Assembly (NCBI RefSeq): GCF_033115175.1
Contig: NC_084840.1
Location: 81,297,179-81,361,178, forward strand
DNA from: Lepus europaeus
Lineage: Eukaryota; Chordata; Mammalia; Lagomorpha; Leporidae
Direction of reading: 5' to 3'
DNA: 64,000 nucleotides
Below the pieces are notes generated by a model. That model did not search any database. It saw only the letters and a program-made list of their open reading frames with translations, and was not told where the DNA came from. Shown here in pieces: positions 12,443 through 25,761 of this stretch; position 1 is the first letter of the stretch, and each line of letters opens with the position of its first letter. The translations under genes and the position numbers were made by a program.

Positions 12443-13239
12443 AAAAATTCTCTCTGGCTTTTTTTTTGTCCCTATGCTATCCCCACCACTACACTTGACA
12501 TTGGAATAATTTCAAAAACCCACATCCCACTGCAGTACCTTTGCATGTTTCTCTCACTAGAATGCCCTTCCCTCCCCTGTTGGCTCAAGCAACTAGTTTT
12601 AATTCAGTGCTGTCTTCTCAGGAGTAGTTAGCCCTTTATCCTTTGCACCCCTAGTCTATATTTTTTCTCTTGCTCTTCATTTTTACTGAACTACAATGGG
12701 GTAATTATTAACATCATCCAAGTACAGATACAGTATCATCAAAACTTAACACTTAGTTTAAAACTCCTTAAGTTTAAAACTCCTTAAATCTATCAGAACA
12801 AAGCAAGGTATGCACAAAACTATTTAGCTTCTTTACCCCAAGATCTCAGAGCTGCTAGGACTTACTCATTAACTATTAGTAACAAACACTAACAATAACA
12901 GGAAAACTTGGTAAATACCAGGAAGCTCTTTAAGGTGATCAGTAGCAGAACTAGGAACAGGGTGAAACAAAGTAACCCTAATAGGTTTATTTTGCCAAGC
13001 ATCTGGTGGGAAGCACCATGCTGTCAGAGGAGCAACAGGCAACCCATTCCACTTAGGTCCTTTCTTGGGAACAAGGAAAATCAGGTGCCATTGCACCAGG
13101 TTTATCATCTCCATCGTACCATGTCTGGCTGGAAAAGGTCAAGCCCAGAGCAGCCCAGCACCATCAAGATGCTTGAAACTTATTCCTGTTTTAGAAGCTG
13201 TACTTCTACACTAAGCTATAATAGTAACTAAGCTCCCAC

Positions 13240-14214
13240 AGTGGCCAGGGCCACTGCTTGACACTTCCAGGACAAGTCCTGGAGGTCAGGAAGACTTCCT
13301 AGCAGGATGTGGCTACTGGGTATCCAAGGAGAAAGCACATCTAGTCCTCCAGGAAGTTACTTATTTAGGGACTGTCCTCACCCCTGGGGAGAGAAGACTA
13401 GCCCCAGAGAGGATACAAGCCACAGAGCAAATTCCTATTCCTACAGCCCTTAAGAAAGTTCCAGCATTTCTCAGATTATTGGGTTGTAGATCCCTAGATA
13501 TTAGAGAGAGAGAGCAAAGCTCCTGGATCAGGTTCTGCATCCGGCTCTCAAGAGCAAGCCAGAGCAGGGCCCCCTCCTTTGGGAGAAAGAACCAAACACA
13601 GCCTTTGCCCAGTTAAAAGCTGTCATGACGAGGGCCCCTGTGCTAGGGTGGCTAAACTCAGTCCTTCAAAACAGGCAGACCCTAGATGTGCTAACTGCTG
13701 CCCAAGGGGGTGTCTGTGCCATGCTCCAGGAAGAATGTTGCTTTCAGGTCAATCAGACTGCACAGGTACATGGCCATCCTTTCTTGAGTAAGGCCACGTA
13801 ATTCCAGGACCAGGCTGATCAAAGCTGGGATTTTTCACCTGACATCCGGTCATGGGAATACTGGTTGTTGCCCTTCCTTGGCACTAAAGCTTCCATGCCC
13901 TTTACTGCTGCTCTTTGGGTCACGTGTCTTCAATGCTCGTTGGTTTTGCCTCCAACAGAATGCAAGCCATTTGGCTCCAGATGGTCATGGGATAGGGCTT
14001 CCAGCCTATCCCACTGGATGATATGACAAGTCCTCTGGGCCATACAGGACAATCTTTACTAGAGCCAACCTCAAACAGCATAGGACAGAGAGCAACAGAA
14101 GAACATCCATAAGCAGCAGTACCTCCATCTGTCATCTTTTAGAAGATACACAAATTGAGACCTTCACCTACTCTACCCCTGTAAGATTATGGGTAACTTC
14201 TCTTGAGGGAGGAA
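13240..14214 (+). mobile_element. Class I (gammaretrovirus-like) ERV fragment: pol joined to env TM
   Basis: In one plus-strand reading, 13290-13500 resembles the end of a gammaretroviral reverse transcriptase, with a LGTVLTP segment and a following LLG block. The thumb/connection region continues at 13570-13650. The next residues belong to an envelope transmembrane subunit: a C-X6-CC motif is encoded at 13715-13741. RNase H, integrase, SU and most of TM are therefore missing. Frameshifts and stops are present and the copy cannot make a protein. A purine run (GAGGGAGGAA, 14205-14214) directly before the LTR is a polypurine tract. The segment 12443-13239 may be further degraded ERV sequence, but I could not assign it. 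Confidence 0.8.
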
Positions 14215-14332
14215 TGTTAGCTTAGGAAGTTGGAAATTAGCCTCTGTGTGTAAGAGGGGCCTAAGGAAAACAAAGCACCTGTGGATAGGAATGTAGCAGC
14301 CTTGGAAACACACCTTGGAAGCTGTGCAGTAC

Positions 14333-15003
14333 TTTTTTTAAAAAAAGATTTTTTATTTGAAAGCCGGAGTTACACAGAGAGAGGAGGAGAGGCAGAGAGA
14401 GAGCCATTTACTGGTTCACTTCCCAATTGGCTTCAATGGCTGGAGCTGTGCCAATCTGAAGCCAGGAGACAGGAGCTTCCTCCGGGTCTCCCATGCAGGG
14501 TGCAGGGGCCCAAGGAATTTGGTCTTTTTTTTTTTTTTTTGACAGGCAGAGTGGATAGTGAGAGAGAGAGAGAGACAGAGAGAAAGGTCTTCCTTTTTGC
14601 CATTGGTTCACCTTCCAATGGCCGCTGCGGCCAGCGCATCGCGCTGATCCAAAGCCAGGAGCCAGGTGCTTCTCCTGGTCTCCCATGCGGGTGCAGGGCC
14701 CAAGGACTTGGGCCATCCTCCACTGCCTTCCCGGCCCATAGCAGAGAGCTGGCCTGGAAGAGGGGCAACCGGGATAGAATCCGGCGCCCCAACCGGGACT
14801 AGAACCCGGTGTGCCGGCGCCGCAAGGCGGAGGATTAGCCTGTTAAGCCACGGCGCCGGCCGAAATTTGGTCTTTTTATACTGCTTTCCCAGGCCATAGC
14901 AGAGAGCCAGATTGGAAGTGGAGCAGCTGGGACTCAAATTGGCACCCATATGGGATGCCAGCACTGCAGGTGGTACTTTACCTGCTGTGCCACAGTGCTG
15001 GCC
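14333..15003 (-). repeat. C-type SINE split by a second SINE
   Basis: The outer element runs 14333-14520 and resumes at about 14863-15003 (ending GTGCCACAGTGCTGGCC). It is continuous when the inner element is removed. Confidence 0.9.
14521..14862 (-). repeat. C-type SINE nested inside another SINE
   Basis: Poly-T followed by GACAGGCAGAGTGGATAGTG, ending CACGGCGCCGGCC. The outer SINE sequence AATTTGGTCTTTT is present on both sides (from 14516 and from 14864), which is the target-site duplication. Its high CpG content (CGGCGCCGGC) suggests that it is young. Confidence 0.93.
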
Positions 15004-15367
15004 TCACCTAATACTTTATATTACAAATTCCTGTCCATATCCCATAACTTTACAGATGGTCACAGTCTTCCCATAAAGAAGGCACCCCAGGGGAACCTCC
15101 TCTGCCTGGAGACAGGTGGGCTAACCAGGCTGGTAACAATGGTCAATAAAGCCTTGAGAGGAATTTTACCTATTTCACACCCAGCAAACTCTTTGTCCAG
15201 GAGAAGAAGGAGAGGGAGAAGGAGAAAGGCAGGAAGAACTGGACCTGGACCTCATTCCCTAATAAGCCCCAGATTGAATCCAGACTGACTCTCAGTATCT
15301 CCTCAGATGCCTGTTTGCCTGCCTGGCCTGGCAGGTGTATTCTCTCCATTAAAATATGTAACCTTCA

Positions 15368-15690
15368 CGGGCCAGCGCTGAGGCATAGTGCCACCTGCAG
15401 TGCCGGCATCCCATGTGGGCACCGATTTGAGTCCCAGCTGTTCCACTTCCAATCCAGCTCTCTGCTATGGCCTGGGAAAGCAGTGGAAGATGGCCCCGGG
15501 TGCTTGGGCCCCTACGCCGACATGGGAGACCTGCAGGAAGCTTCTGGCACCTGGCTTCAGACTGCTGCAGCTCCAGCCATTGTGGCTATCTAGGGAGTGA
15601 ACCAGTGGATGGAAGATCTCTCTCTCTCTTTCTCTTTCTGCCTTTCTTCAATTCTGCCTTTCAAATAAATAAATCTTAAAAAAAAGATAA
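15368..15690 (+). repeat. C-type SINE
   Basis: Head GGGCCAGCGCTGAGGCATAG, tail CAAATAAATAAATCTTAAAA. The duplication AAAATATGTAACCTT flanks both ends and splits the ERV LTR. Confidence 0.93.
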
Positions 15691-16171
15691 AATATGTAAC
15701 CTTGCTTACCCCAGTGTGCATGGCTAGTCACCCTCTCTGATTCCTTCTGCAGAGTGCCCATCCATTCTGATGTATGCCCTTCCCCATCACAGCTGCTTCC
15801 TTGCTTACAGCTACTCCTCTGTCTCATGCCCAAATTCTTTCTTGCATGAAGACAAGAACCTCTGCTCTCTTCATCTTGGTTAACAGAAGCAACCTGCATG
15901 TTTTTTCTCTTACTCTGCCTCTCTATTTTTTAAAAAGGAAAACAAGCCTGCTGAGGTTAAGTACTACTCAGTGGAATTTCTGGAACACCTTTGAAGCAGG
16001 AAATAAAACTGAAATTATCCACACATCCATCAGACATTTCAGAAAGTGGTGAGGCTCTTTTCATAAACTGTAAGAGCAAAACCCTAATTAGAAAATATTA
16101 ATGCAGTCTGGAAATCCTTGGAGAGTTTCTTGGAGCACAGATATTTGCTACAGAACAGTAGGAGAACCCAC

Positions 16172-16352
16172 CTGAAAGGAGAACACCCTTTTCTCCGACC
16201 ACAGTGTTGAACCCCTGGGGGAAATTCTGAATGAACGTGGCTGCGTTATCCAGTGCAGCCACTCTCTCCACCTGCACAGCAGTCACTGAGGATGGGTTGT
16301 CGGCACCATAAGCAATGTTCTTGGCGATAGAGCAAGAAAACAAAATTGGCTC
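16172..16352 (-). pseudogene. ABCB10: ABCB10-like exon (Q-loop to signature start)
   Basis: 181 bases, acceptor TTTGTAG, donor GTGGGT. It encodes [18 protein letters not shown] through [11 protein letters not shown] with no stop. Several substitutions in the middle helix ([15 protein letters not shown]) make it look faster-evolving than the flanking segments. Confidence 0.85.
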
Positions 16353-16397
16353 CTACAAATTGGAGAAAATAAATTTCCAGGAAATTCAAAAGAGACT

Positions 16398-16703
16398 TCA
16401 GGGATCAGTGTTCGGCCCAGTGGTATCACCACTTTCCCAGGTATGTTAATACCCACATTAGACCCACATTCCATATCAGAGTGCCCTGGGTTCGAGTTCC
16501 GGCTCTGCTCCCAATTCAAACTTTCTGCTGATGTGTACCATGGAAAGCAGCAGGTCATCACCCAAGTACCTGGATCCCAACACACATACAGATTGCATTC
16601 CCAGGTCCTGGCTTTGGTCTGGCCCAGTCCTAGCTGTTGTGGGAATTTGGGGAGTGAAATAGCAAATGATATCTTTCTTTCAAATAAATAAGAATAAAAA
16701 TTG
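16398..16703 (+). repeat. Older C-type SINE
   Basis: Diverged head (GGGATCAGTGTTCGGCCCAG), GGGTTCGAGTTCCGGCTCTGC B-box-like block, tail CTTTCAAATAAATAAGAAT. Confidence 0.75.
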
Positions 16704-16728
16704 AAAGAAAAAAACCAGACTTCAGACA

Positions 16729-17068
16729 GGTCCAGCATTGGGGCACAACAGACTGGGCTGCCACGTACACCAACATGTCACCTGCAACACCCCACATGTG
16801 AGTGCTGATTTGAGTCCTGGCTGCTCCACTTCCAGTCCAGCTCCTGCTAATGTGCCTGGGAAGGCAGAGGATGTCAGCCCAAGCGTTTGGGTCCTTCCGA
16901 CCCATGTGGAGACCCAGTTGGAGATTCTGGCTGCTAGTTTTGCCTAGTGTAAACCAGGCTTCTGTGGGCATTTGGGAAGTAAACCAGTGGATGGAAGATC
17001 TCTCTCTCTCTGCCTCTTCCTGTCACTCTGTTGCTCTGCCTTCCAAATTAAAAAAAACAAACAAACAG
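16729..17068 (+). repeat. C-type SINE, diverged
   Basis: Head AGGTCCAGCATTGGGGCACAACAG and tail CCAAATTAAAAAAAACAAACAAACAG. Confidence 0.85.
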
Positions 17069-17177
17069 GCCTAATATAATACTTACATCTATGAAATTAC
17101 TCAGGAGCTCCCAAAGAAAACAGATTTTCTTGGTTCTACTTCCTCATTCTCCATAAATTCACCCAGTATATTTTCTT

Positions 17178-17487
17178 TTTTAAAGATTTGTTTATTTATT
17201 TGAAAATCAGAGTTACACAGAGAAAGGAGAGGCAGAGAGAGAAAGGTCTTCCGTCTGATGGTTCACTCCCCAGATGGTGCCAATCTGAAGCCAGGAGCCA
17301 GGAGCTTCTTCTGAGTCTCCCACATGGGTGCAGAAGCCCAAGCACCCAGGCCATCTTCTACTGCTTTCCCAGGCCATAGCAGAGAGCTGGATCGGAAGTG
17401 GAGCAGCAGGGACTAGAACCAGCACCCATATGGGATGCTGGCACTTCAGGCCAGGGCGTTACCTGCTGTGCCACAGCGCCAGCCCCA
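17178..17487 (-). repeat. C-type SINE
   Basis: TTTTTTAAAGATTTGTTTATTTATTTG at the tail side, ending GCCACAGCGCCAGCCCC. ACCCAGTATA flanks both sides as a target-site duplication. Confidence 0.93.
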
Positions 17488-17518
17488 ACCCAGTATACTT
17501 TTTAAAAGCTCCAATTTT

Positions 17519-17796
17519 GAGGCAAGTATTGTGGTGCTGTAGGTTAAGGCACCACCTGTGATGCAGGCATCCCCAATGGGCATTGGTCCAGCTGCTCCAC
17601 TTCTGATCCAGCTCGCTGCTAATGCACCTGGGAATGCAGCAGCAGATGGCCCAAGTGCTTGAGTTCCTGCCACCCAATTGGGAGAGCTGGGCTCCTGGCT
17701 TCAGCCTAGCCCAGCACTGGGGAATGAACCACTGGACGGAAGATCTCTCTTTCTCTAACTCTGCCTTTCAAATAAATAATCTTAAAAAAAAAAAGG
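17519..17796 (+). repeat. C-type SINE
   Basis: Head GAGGCAAGTATTGTGGTGCTG, shortened middle, tail CAAATAAATAATCTTAAAAA. Directly followed by another SINE in the same direction. Confidence 0.88.
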
Positions 17797-18130
17797 CGGG
17801 TCAGTGCTGTGCCAAAGCAAGTAAAGTCACCGCCTGCAATGCTGGCATCCCATATGGGTGCTGGTTCCTGTCCTGGCTGCTCCACTTCTGATCCAGCTCC
17901 CTGCTAATACACCTGGGAAAGCAGAGAAGGACAGCCCAAATGATTGGGCCCCTGCACCCACGTGGGAGATCTGGAAGAAGCTCCTGGCTCCTGGCTTTGG
18001 CCTGGCCCAGCCCTGGATGTTGCTGCCATTTGGTGAGTGAACGAGCAGATGAAATTCCTCTCTCTCTGTCTCTCCCTTTCTCCCTCTGTAACTCTGCCTT
18101 TTAAATAATAATAATAATAATAATAATAAG
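17797..18130 (+). repeat. C-type SINE with (AAT)n tail
   Basis: Head GCGGGTCAGTGCTGTGCC. The tail has become an AAT microsatellite (about 18104-18129), a common way for SINE tails to seed simple repeats. Confidence 0.92.
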
Positions 18131-19025
18131 GCTCAAATTTTATCATAAACAGGAGAAATGAGACCCTGTGGCAAATGCCCACATGGCACCTGCCAGGGAG
18201 GACCATCACAGTAAATGTGAGACCTGCCTTCCACTAAGGAGAAAGGAGGAGCATCTTCACCCATTACTTTTTGAAACACACACTAACCAGATGGGAGCAC
18301 ATTTTTACAGAGCTTTGTGGAGTAGCCCTCAAAAGGAGGCAAACTTCTCACTTCTTTTCCACATTCATAATCATATGATCTGATCTTACATGGCTGAGTA
18401 CTCCCATCACAGCCCTGTCAGCCTGACCCAGGGGAGTGAGGGTCAGGAGGAGGATAGGGGTAGGGCATGGAGGGAGGGGAGCTCATTACAAGGAAAGGCT
18501 CACAGGGAGGTGGGGTTCAGGTTTGTCTGCTGTGCACATAGCTTGGGAATGGCATGGCATGGCAAATGTTCCTGCTCCAAATGGTCTTATGAAAACAGCT
18601 CATTAAGAGACCACATTATATTCATATTCCACTTTGAAGTCTGCAGTTTCTTCGCAAGAGGACTCTGGTTCATGCCACAGTCTTTGCTTGTTTACCCCTG
18701 AAACAGTAGAATGGGGTTGGTAATGAAGATGGGAATTGAGGATGAGTCAACAGAAGCTTCTAGCATTTTCTCTGCATTACAAGGTAATGTCAGCCCCAGG
18801 GTTTGGATACAAAGTCAGTGCTTCAACTGGTTAAAGTGCTTAAAGTCTTCAGGAAATCACAGCCCATTACAAACCTAAACAACCTGCCATGTGAAATTAG
18901 TTAAATATATCTGGAAAGCTTCCATTTTTTCTCTCTCAAGAGATTCAAAGCCAAGGAAATAGCAAATGACAAAAGCAAAAATTTTTTTTAAAAAGTGAAA
19001 CAAAAATAAAGACTTTTTTTCTTAC
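18131..19025. other. Intron-like sequence in the ABCB10-like fragment
   Basis: No repeat or exon recognised between the two downstream exons other than the SINEs already listed. Confidence 0.4.
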
Positions 19026-19105
19026 CTGACTCACTGTCCCAATCTTGGACCTCAGCCAGCCTGGATTTAGCTGACGGATGTCGTGGCCATCGAGACTGAT
19101 AGCTC
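19026..19105 (-). pseudogene. ABCB10: ABCB10-like exon ([12 protein letters not shown] segment)
   Basis: 80 bases, acceptor CTACAAG, donor GTAAG. With one base from the previous exon it gives 27 codons ending RSKIGTVSQ, just before the Q-loop partner residues. It is intact. Confidence 0.87.
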
Positions 19106-19718
19106 CTTGTAGAGAGGAGAGGAGAGTCATGGGGTGTCACAGGGCCGGTGATCAGGGTAAACACAGAAAGAATCCATTGGGAAAACCCTGGACTTCGCTT
19201 TTAAAGATCAGTCCCAGGTGGCAGAGCTTCTAAAGAATCATATGCTAACTCTCTGACGTCACTCGCAGGTTTAGTTCCATACAATGAAGGTGTTCAACAG
19301 TGCTTGGTGAGGACAACAGTGACAGCATAAGAAATGTCTTGCCTTTCTGGTGCTATGGAATCATACAAGCCAGCTGGGCACTTCTGTAAACTGGCAAAAA
19401 CTTCAACTCTTTGATTAAAAGCACAAGTGCTCCACACAGTACACATGGCAGAAATACAAGTATAAACTCCATTCTTGATGTAGTCAACATGACAAAGGAA
19501 TTCCAGACTCAATATTTTGATTTCACTCGCATCCACCTGACTAGATATTTTCTTTTACCTCAGATTTTCTGGCAAATAAACAGTGAATCAAGACAGTGAT
19601 TCCAGAGGGAAACATTCCAATAAATTACATTTTAAGACAGGTGATGATGACTCCATGCATCTGGATTTGCACAGGTGGAGGAAAGTGCCTCTGCCCCACC
19701 CCTGGGTGAACCACTTAC

Positions 19719-19926
19719 CAGAAATGGGGTCGTACAGCTTCAGTAGGAGGGAAACCACTGTTGATTTGCCAGAGCCACTTGAGCCAACCAGGGCTGTGAC
19801 AGATCCGGCTGGGATGGGCAGGCTGAAATCCTAAAATATGGGCACCTCCGGGCGAGCCGGATAGGCAAAACGCACATTCTTAAACTCCAAAACACCCTGG
19901 AAGCTTTTCTCTTTTAAAATGATGCC
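19719..19926 (-). pseudogene. ABCB10: ABCB10-like Walker A exon with in-frame TAG
   Basis: About 208 bases. Donor GTAAGT at 19718; the acceptor is taken as TTTCGGAG and is weak. The reading frame carries [10 protein letters not shown], then TAG at 19833-19831, then [16 protein letters not shown] and the Walker A motif. Apart from the stop, the frame is open on both sides. Confidence 0.85.
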
Positions 19927-20099
19927 CTCCGAAACACAAGATGGAATACGAATTAAAGCAAACTATCAAACTCACAGCTGAATTCGGTTCTCCTACTCCT
20001 CCAACCATGGATGGAGGAATCCAGCAGAGTCCTGGGGTGGGAGCTCTAAGTGGCATGCCAGGAAGCGAGCACAGGCCTGAATACTCAGTGTGCCTACTC

Positions 20100-20480
20100 T
20101 GCACCTGTCAAATATAAGGTACCACACACATCTGGGGCACTTGATCCTTATAGCCCTGAGGAGCAGACATTAAGATTCCCATTTTATAATAAAGACCACA
20201 GACAACTTGCCCCCAGCTCACACGTACTTTAGATCCACCCTTGGAACACAGTGGTCCAGTTTCAAACCCAAAGGTCTTCTCCCCATTCTACTGTTTCTGC
20301 GTAGTTCTCCTCATCCGGAGTTTATCTTTTCTACACTAAACAAATGTTTTGAGAGAATGTGGCCCGCCATCTTGGGGCGTCTGGCATGTGGCAGCTCCGC
20401 GAGGTAGGTACTTTGGTTCCCCCCATTTCAAGGAGAACAACGGAGGCCGGGATGGCTCCTGCAAAGTCTCACGGCTGGTT
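20100..20480. repeat. MIR-like ancient SINE segments
   Basis: The pattern GAGGAGCAGACATTAAGATTCCCATTTTATAAT...CAACTTGCCC...GCTCACAC at about 20156-20222 resembles the conserved MIR core. A similar motif recurs at 20400-20470. Diverged and tentative. Confidence 0.4.
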
Positions 20481-20530
20481 TGGCTCGAGCCCCGACTGCG
20501 AGAGGGATGCACATGGCCCCTGCAGACTGA

Positions 20531-23232
<2,702 letters not shown>

Positions 23233-23684
23233 GTGATGAGTAGCAGAGTGTTGCTCAATAGCCATGGGTCCAGATGGGCGTCAGAGGTCTGTTCTGGCCT
23301 GGTGTTAACCTGCTGCGAACTTGGGGGATACTGCTGACCATTCTCAGCAAGGCTTACTTCCTATGGTCTATCAGGCTTTCACTTACTGACCTGGAGCTAA
23401 CCAACAATGTCCTGGGAGTCAATGAGTAATTGGGAGCGGTTTACTCCTCACAGCCACTTCTCATGAACCTCAGTTGGCTGGCCCTGGGCCCACCATGCCA
23501 GGGGAGTCATTGATAAGAAAGGAGAAGGTTCTAGACCTTTAGTATCAGCATCCTCCACCTTATCCCCAAATGCCAAGAAAATTAGGAACTTTACTTTTAT
23601 ATGTATGATGATCCCTCCTTCCTCTCACCTGGTACCCCATAGGATGATCAGAGTCTCTATGGAATGTTAGTCTGGTGGACTGGC

Positions 23685-23808
23685 CAAAGCCCTTCTTCTG
23701 AGTGGCGCTCACTGCGGCCAATTGGAGAGTGAACCATTGGATGGAAGACCTCTCTCTCTCTCTCTCTGCATATCTCTTTCAAATAAATAAATAAATCTTT
23801 AAAAAGAA
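23685..23808 (+). repeat. C-type SINE, 3' part only
   Basis: GCGGCCAATTGGAGAGTGAACC then a CT run and CAAATAAATAAATAAATC tail. The 5' two thirds are absent. Confidence 0.85.
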
Positions 23809-23883
23809 AGTAATGTTGCACAGCACTGAAAAGCTAGTTTTATTAAATTAACAAAGGATACAGTATCACCCAGAAACTATTTT

Positions 23884-24152
23884 CTTATTAAGATTTATTA
23901 GTTTGTAAAGCAGAATGACAGTGACATATGAGGGAGAGGAAGAATGAGAATTTTTCCATCTACTCTTTCATTCTCTCTCTTTTTTTAGATTTACTTTATT
24001 TGAAAGACACAGTTACAGAGAGAGATTGAGCCAGAGAGAGAGAGACCTTCCATCCACTGGTTCACTCCCCAGATGACCACAACGGCCAGAGCTGAACTGA
24101 TCTGAGGCCAGGAGCTTCCTCTGGGTCTCCCACATGGGTGCAGGGGCCCCAC
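23884..24152 (-). repeat. Two partial C-type SINEs in tandem
   Basis: A diverged fragment 23884-23970 (AAGATTTATTAGTTTGTAAAGCAG) is followed by 23985-24152 (AGATTTACTTTATTTGAAAG to GGTGCAGGGGCCCC). Both are truncated on the head side. Confidence 0.8.
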
Positions 24153-24154
24153 CA

Positions 24155-24600
24155 CAGTCACTTGGTCAGCTGAGTGACTCCTACTTGGATCCTGTAACTC
24201 AAGGCAGAATATAAAGGACAATAAGGCTCACAAGAATGTCACCCTCCCCCCCACTTCCTCCCTCCTGCCAGAGACCCCCCCCATTCCTGTAGGAGAGCCA
24301 CTCATGACCTCTCATATCCCCTTGCAAAACAGCTTACAAAGCAGCTTGCTAAACAAGATAAGTGAAAGGCCTATAAGGCTTCTGGAAAGCTCCTGGAAGC
24401 AAGTTCTCTCTCCCACCTATGGAGTCCAGATAATAGCCCAGCCCTACATGTGCCCTGTGTGCAGTCTCTTTGCAAGAACAGACTGCCACCCCTCTGTGCT
24501 TCAATAAAGCAACCTGTCTCTGTTGAGGTTGGTCCCTGTCTCTTTTCTCCACTCCTTTCTGGGGGATAAAAAAATCAGAACCCTGAGGTGTTCATAACCT
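24155..24600 (+). mobile_element. LTR-like sequence
   Basis: It contains a polyadenylation signal in an LTR-like setting (CTTCAATAAAGCAACCTGTC at about 24499), followed by a GT/CT-rich U5-like stretch and TCATAACCTAACA at the end. No coding part adjoins. A solitary LTR fragment is the best guess. Confidence 0.4.
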
Positions 24601-24639
24601 AACAAAAGCTAGTAGAATGGTTGCCAACTCCTGAGTGTT

Positions 24640-24846
24640 AATGACTAGGTGTGGAGCCAGGAGCTTCATCCAGGTCTCCCACATGGGTGGCATAGGCCTG
24701 AACATTAAGTAATCTTCTACTGACTTTTCCAGGCCATTTGCAGGGACCTAGGTTGTAAGTAGAGCAGCCTGGACATGAACTGTGCTGACATGGGATTGCA
24801 GTATTGTAGGCAGAGGTTTTACCTGCTATGTCGCCATGTCAGCCCC
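24640..24846 (-). repeat. C-type SINE, 5' half
   Basis: GGAGCCAGGAGCTTCATCCAGG through CGCCATGTCAGCCCCC. The tail half is missing. Confidence 0.8.
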
Positions 24847-24914
24847 CAGGTATGGGCTGTTGTTCACTACTTAAGTAATTCCAACTATTATTTATAGTTT
24901 AGAGTGTGCAAGGC

Positions 24915-25224
24915 TTTTTTTTAAAAAAAAGAGTATTTATTTGAAAGACTGACAGAGAAGGAGGGAACGACAGACATCAAGATTTTCCCCAAATGGCTGC
25001 AAAGGCCATGGCCAGGCCAGGCTGAAGCCAGAAGCAAGAAAATCCATCCAGATCTCCAATATGAGTAGAGGGGGCCCAAGTACTTGGGACATCTGCTGTT
25101 CTACCAGGCACATGAGCAGGAAGCTGGAGAGGAGGCAGAGCACTCAGGACTTGAACTAGCATTCCAAAATGGGATGCCATCATTGCACACAAGTGTTAAC
25201 CCGTGTGTCACAATACCTGGCCCA
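24915..25224 (-). repeat. C-type SINE
   Basis: TTTTTTAAAAAAAAGAGTATTTATTTG to GTGTCACAATACCTGGCCC; complete but diverged. Confidence 0.88.
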
Positions 25225-25249
25225 TTATACACATCTAATACTTCTTTCT

Positions 25250-25445
25250 TAAAATTTTCCTAAGATTTTTTTCTTTTTTGGTGTTATAATAAATAAAATT
25301 TGGTTAACTTGTATACCGGTTTTGTATCCTTCAACTCTGCTGAAGCTCTAATGTTTGAAAATTTCTCAGGATTTTCTCTATATATGACACTATCAATCAA
25401 AAATACATTAGTTTTTCATCTCCCTTTGTAATCTTATTACTGAAA
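25250..25445 (-). mobile_element. Old L1 ORF2 fragment
   Basis: Plus-strand sequence such as TTGTATCCTTCAACTCTGCTGA and CAGGATTTTCTCTATATATG is the antisense of a widely seen ancient L1 ORF2 segment. Short and non-coding. Confidence 0.55.
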
Positions 25446-25689
25446 GTCTGGTCCTTGCCAACAGTATTGAATCAGAATAATGAGGAGGTGGTTTGAGGAT
25501 AAAGAAAGGAGGAAATTCAGTCCACTGATGATAAGGAGGGCAGTAGACTGAGAGTCTCAGTAACTATCATCTTACCCTGTGAAAGTGGTTTGGGCTTTTA
25601 AGGAATGCAAAAGAGAACATGGGCTGAGAACATGATTAATCAGGGTAAGATAATCAGGTGCTGAAGCCAGTGGCTAGCCTGTTTTCTTT

Positions 25690-25719
25690 TCTTTCTTTTT
25701 TTTTTCTGACAGGTAGAGT

Positions 25720-25761
<42 letters not shown>

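Larger units (their letters stand above)
14215..15885 (+). mobile_element. 3' LTR of the ERV, interrupted by SINEs
   Basis: It starts TGTTAG immediately after the polypurine tract and has polyadenylation-like signals at about 15143 (AATAAA) and 15349 (ATTAAA). It probably ends near GGTTAACA at 15885. Two SINE insertions (14333-15003, itself nested, and 15368-15690) account for about 1 kb of the span. The 3' border is approximate. Confidence 0.65.
16172..19926 (-). pseudogene. ABCB10: ABCB10-like transporter fragment (three nucleotide-binding-domain exons, in-frame stop)
   Basis: ABCB10 is a mitochondrial inner-membrane ABC half-transporter important for heme synthesis in red-cell precursors. 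Three minus-strand exons are present: 19926-19719, 19105-19026 and 16352-16172. In order they give a [19 protein letters not shown]-type strand, Walker [10 protein letters not shown] (19785-19759), the segment [12 protein letters not shown], the Q-loop Gln at an exon junction, and the start of the signature motif (LLSG, then a donor). Splice sites and phases agree, but codon TAG at 19833-19831 replaces the Gln that usually follows PEVPIF. The later exons (rest of the signature, Walker B, H-loop) and all earlier ones were not found in this window. Gene order and strand next to NUP133 match the mammalian arrangement. It is either a broken partial duplicate or a disrupted locus. Confidence 0.85.
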
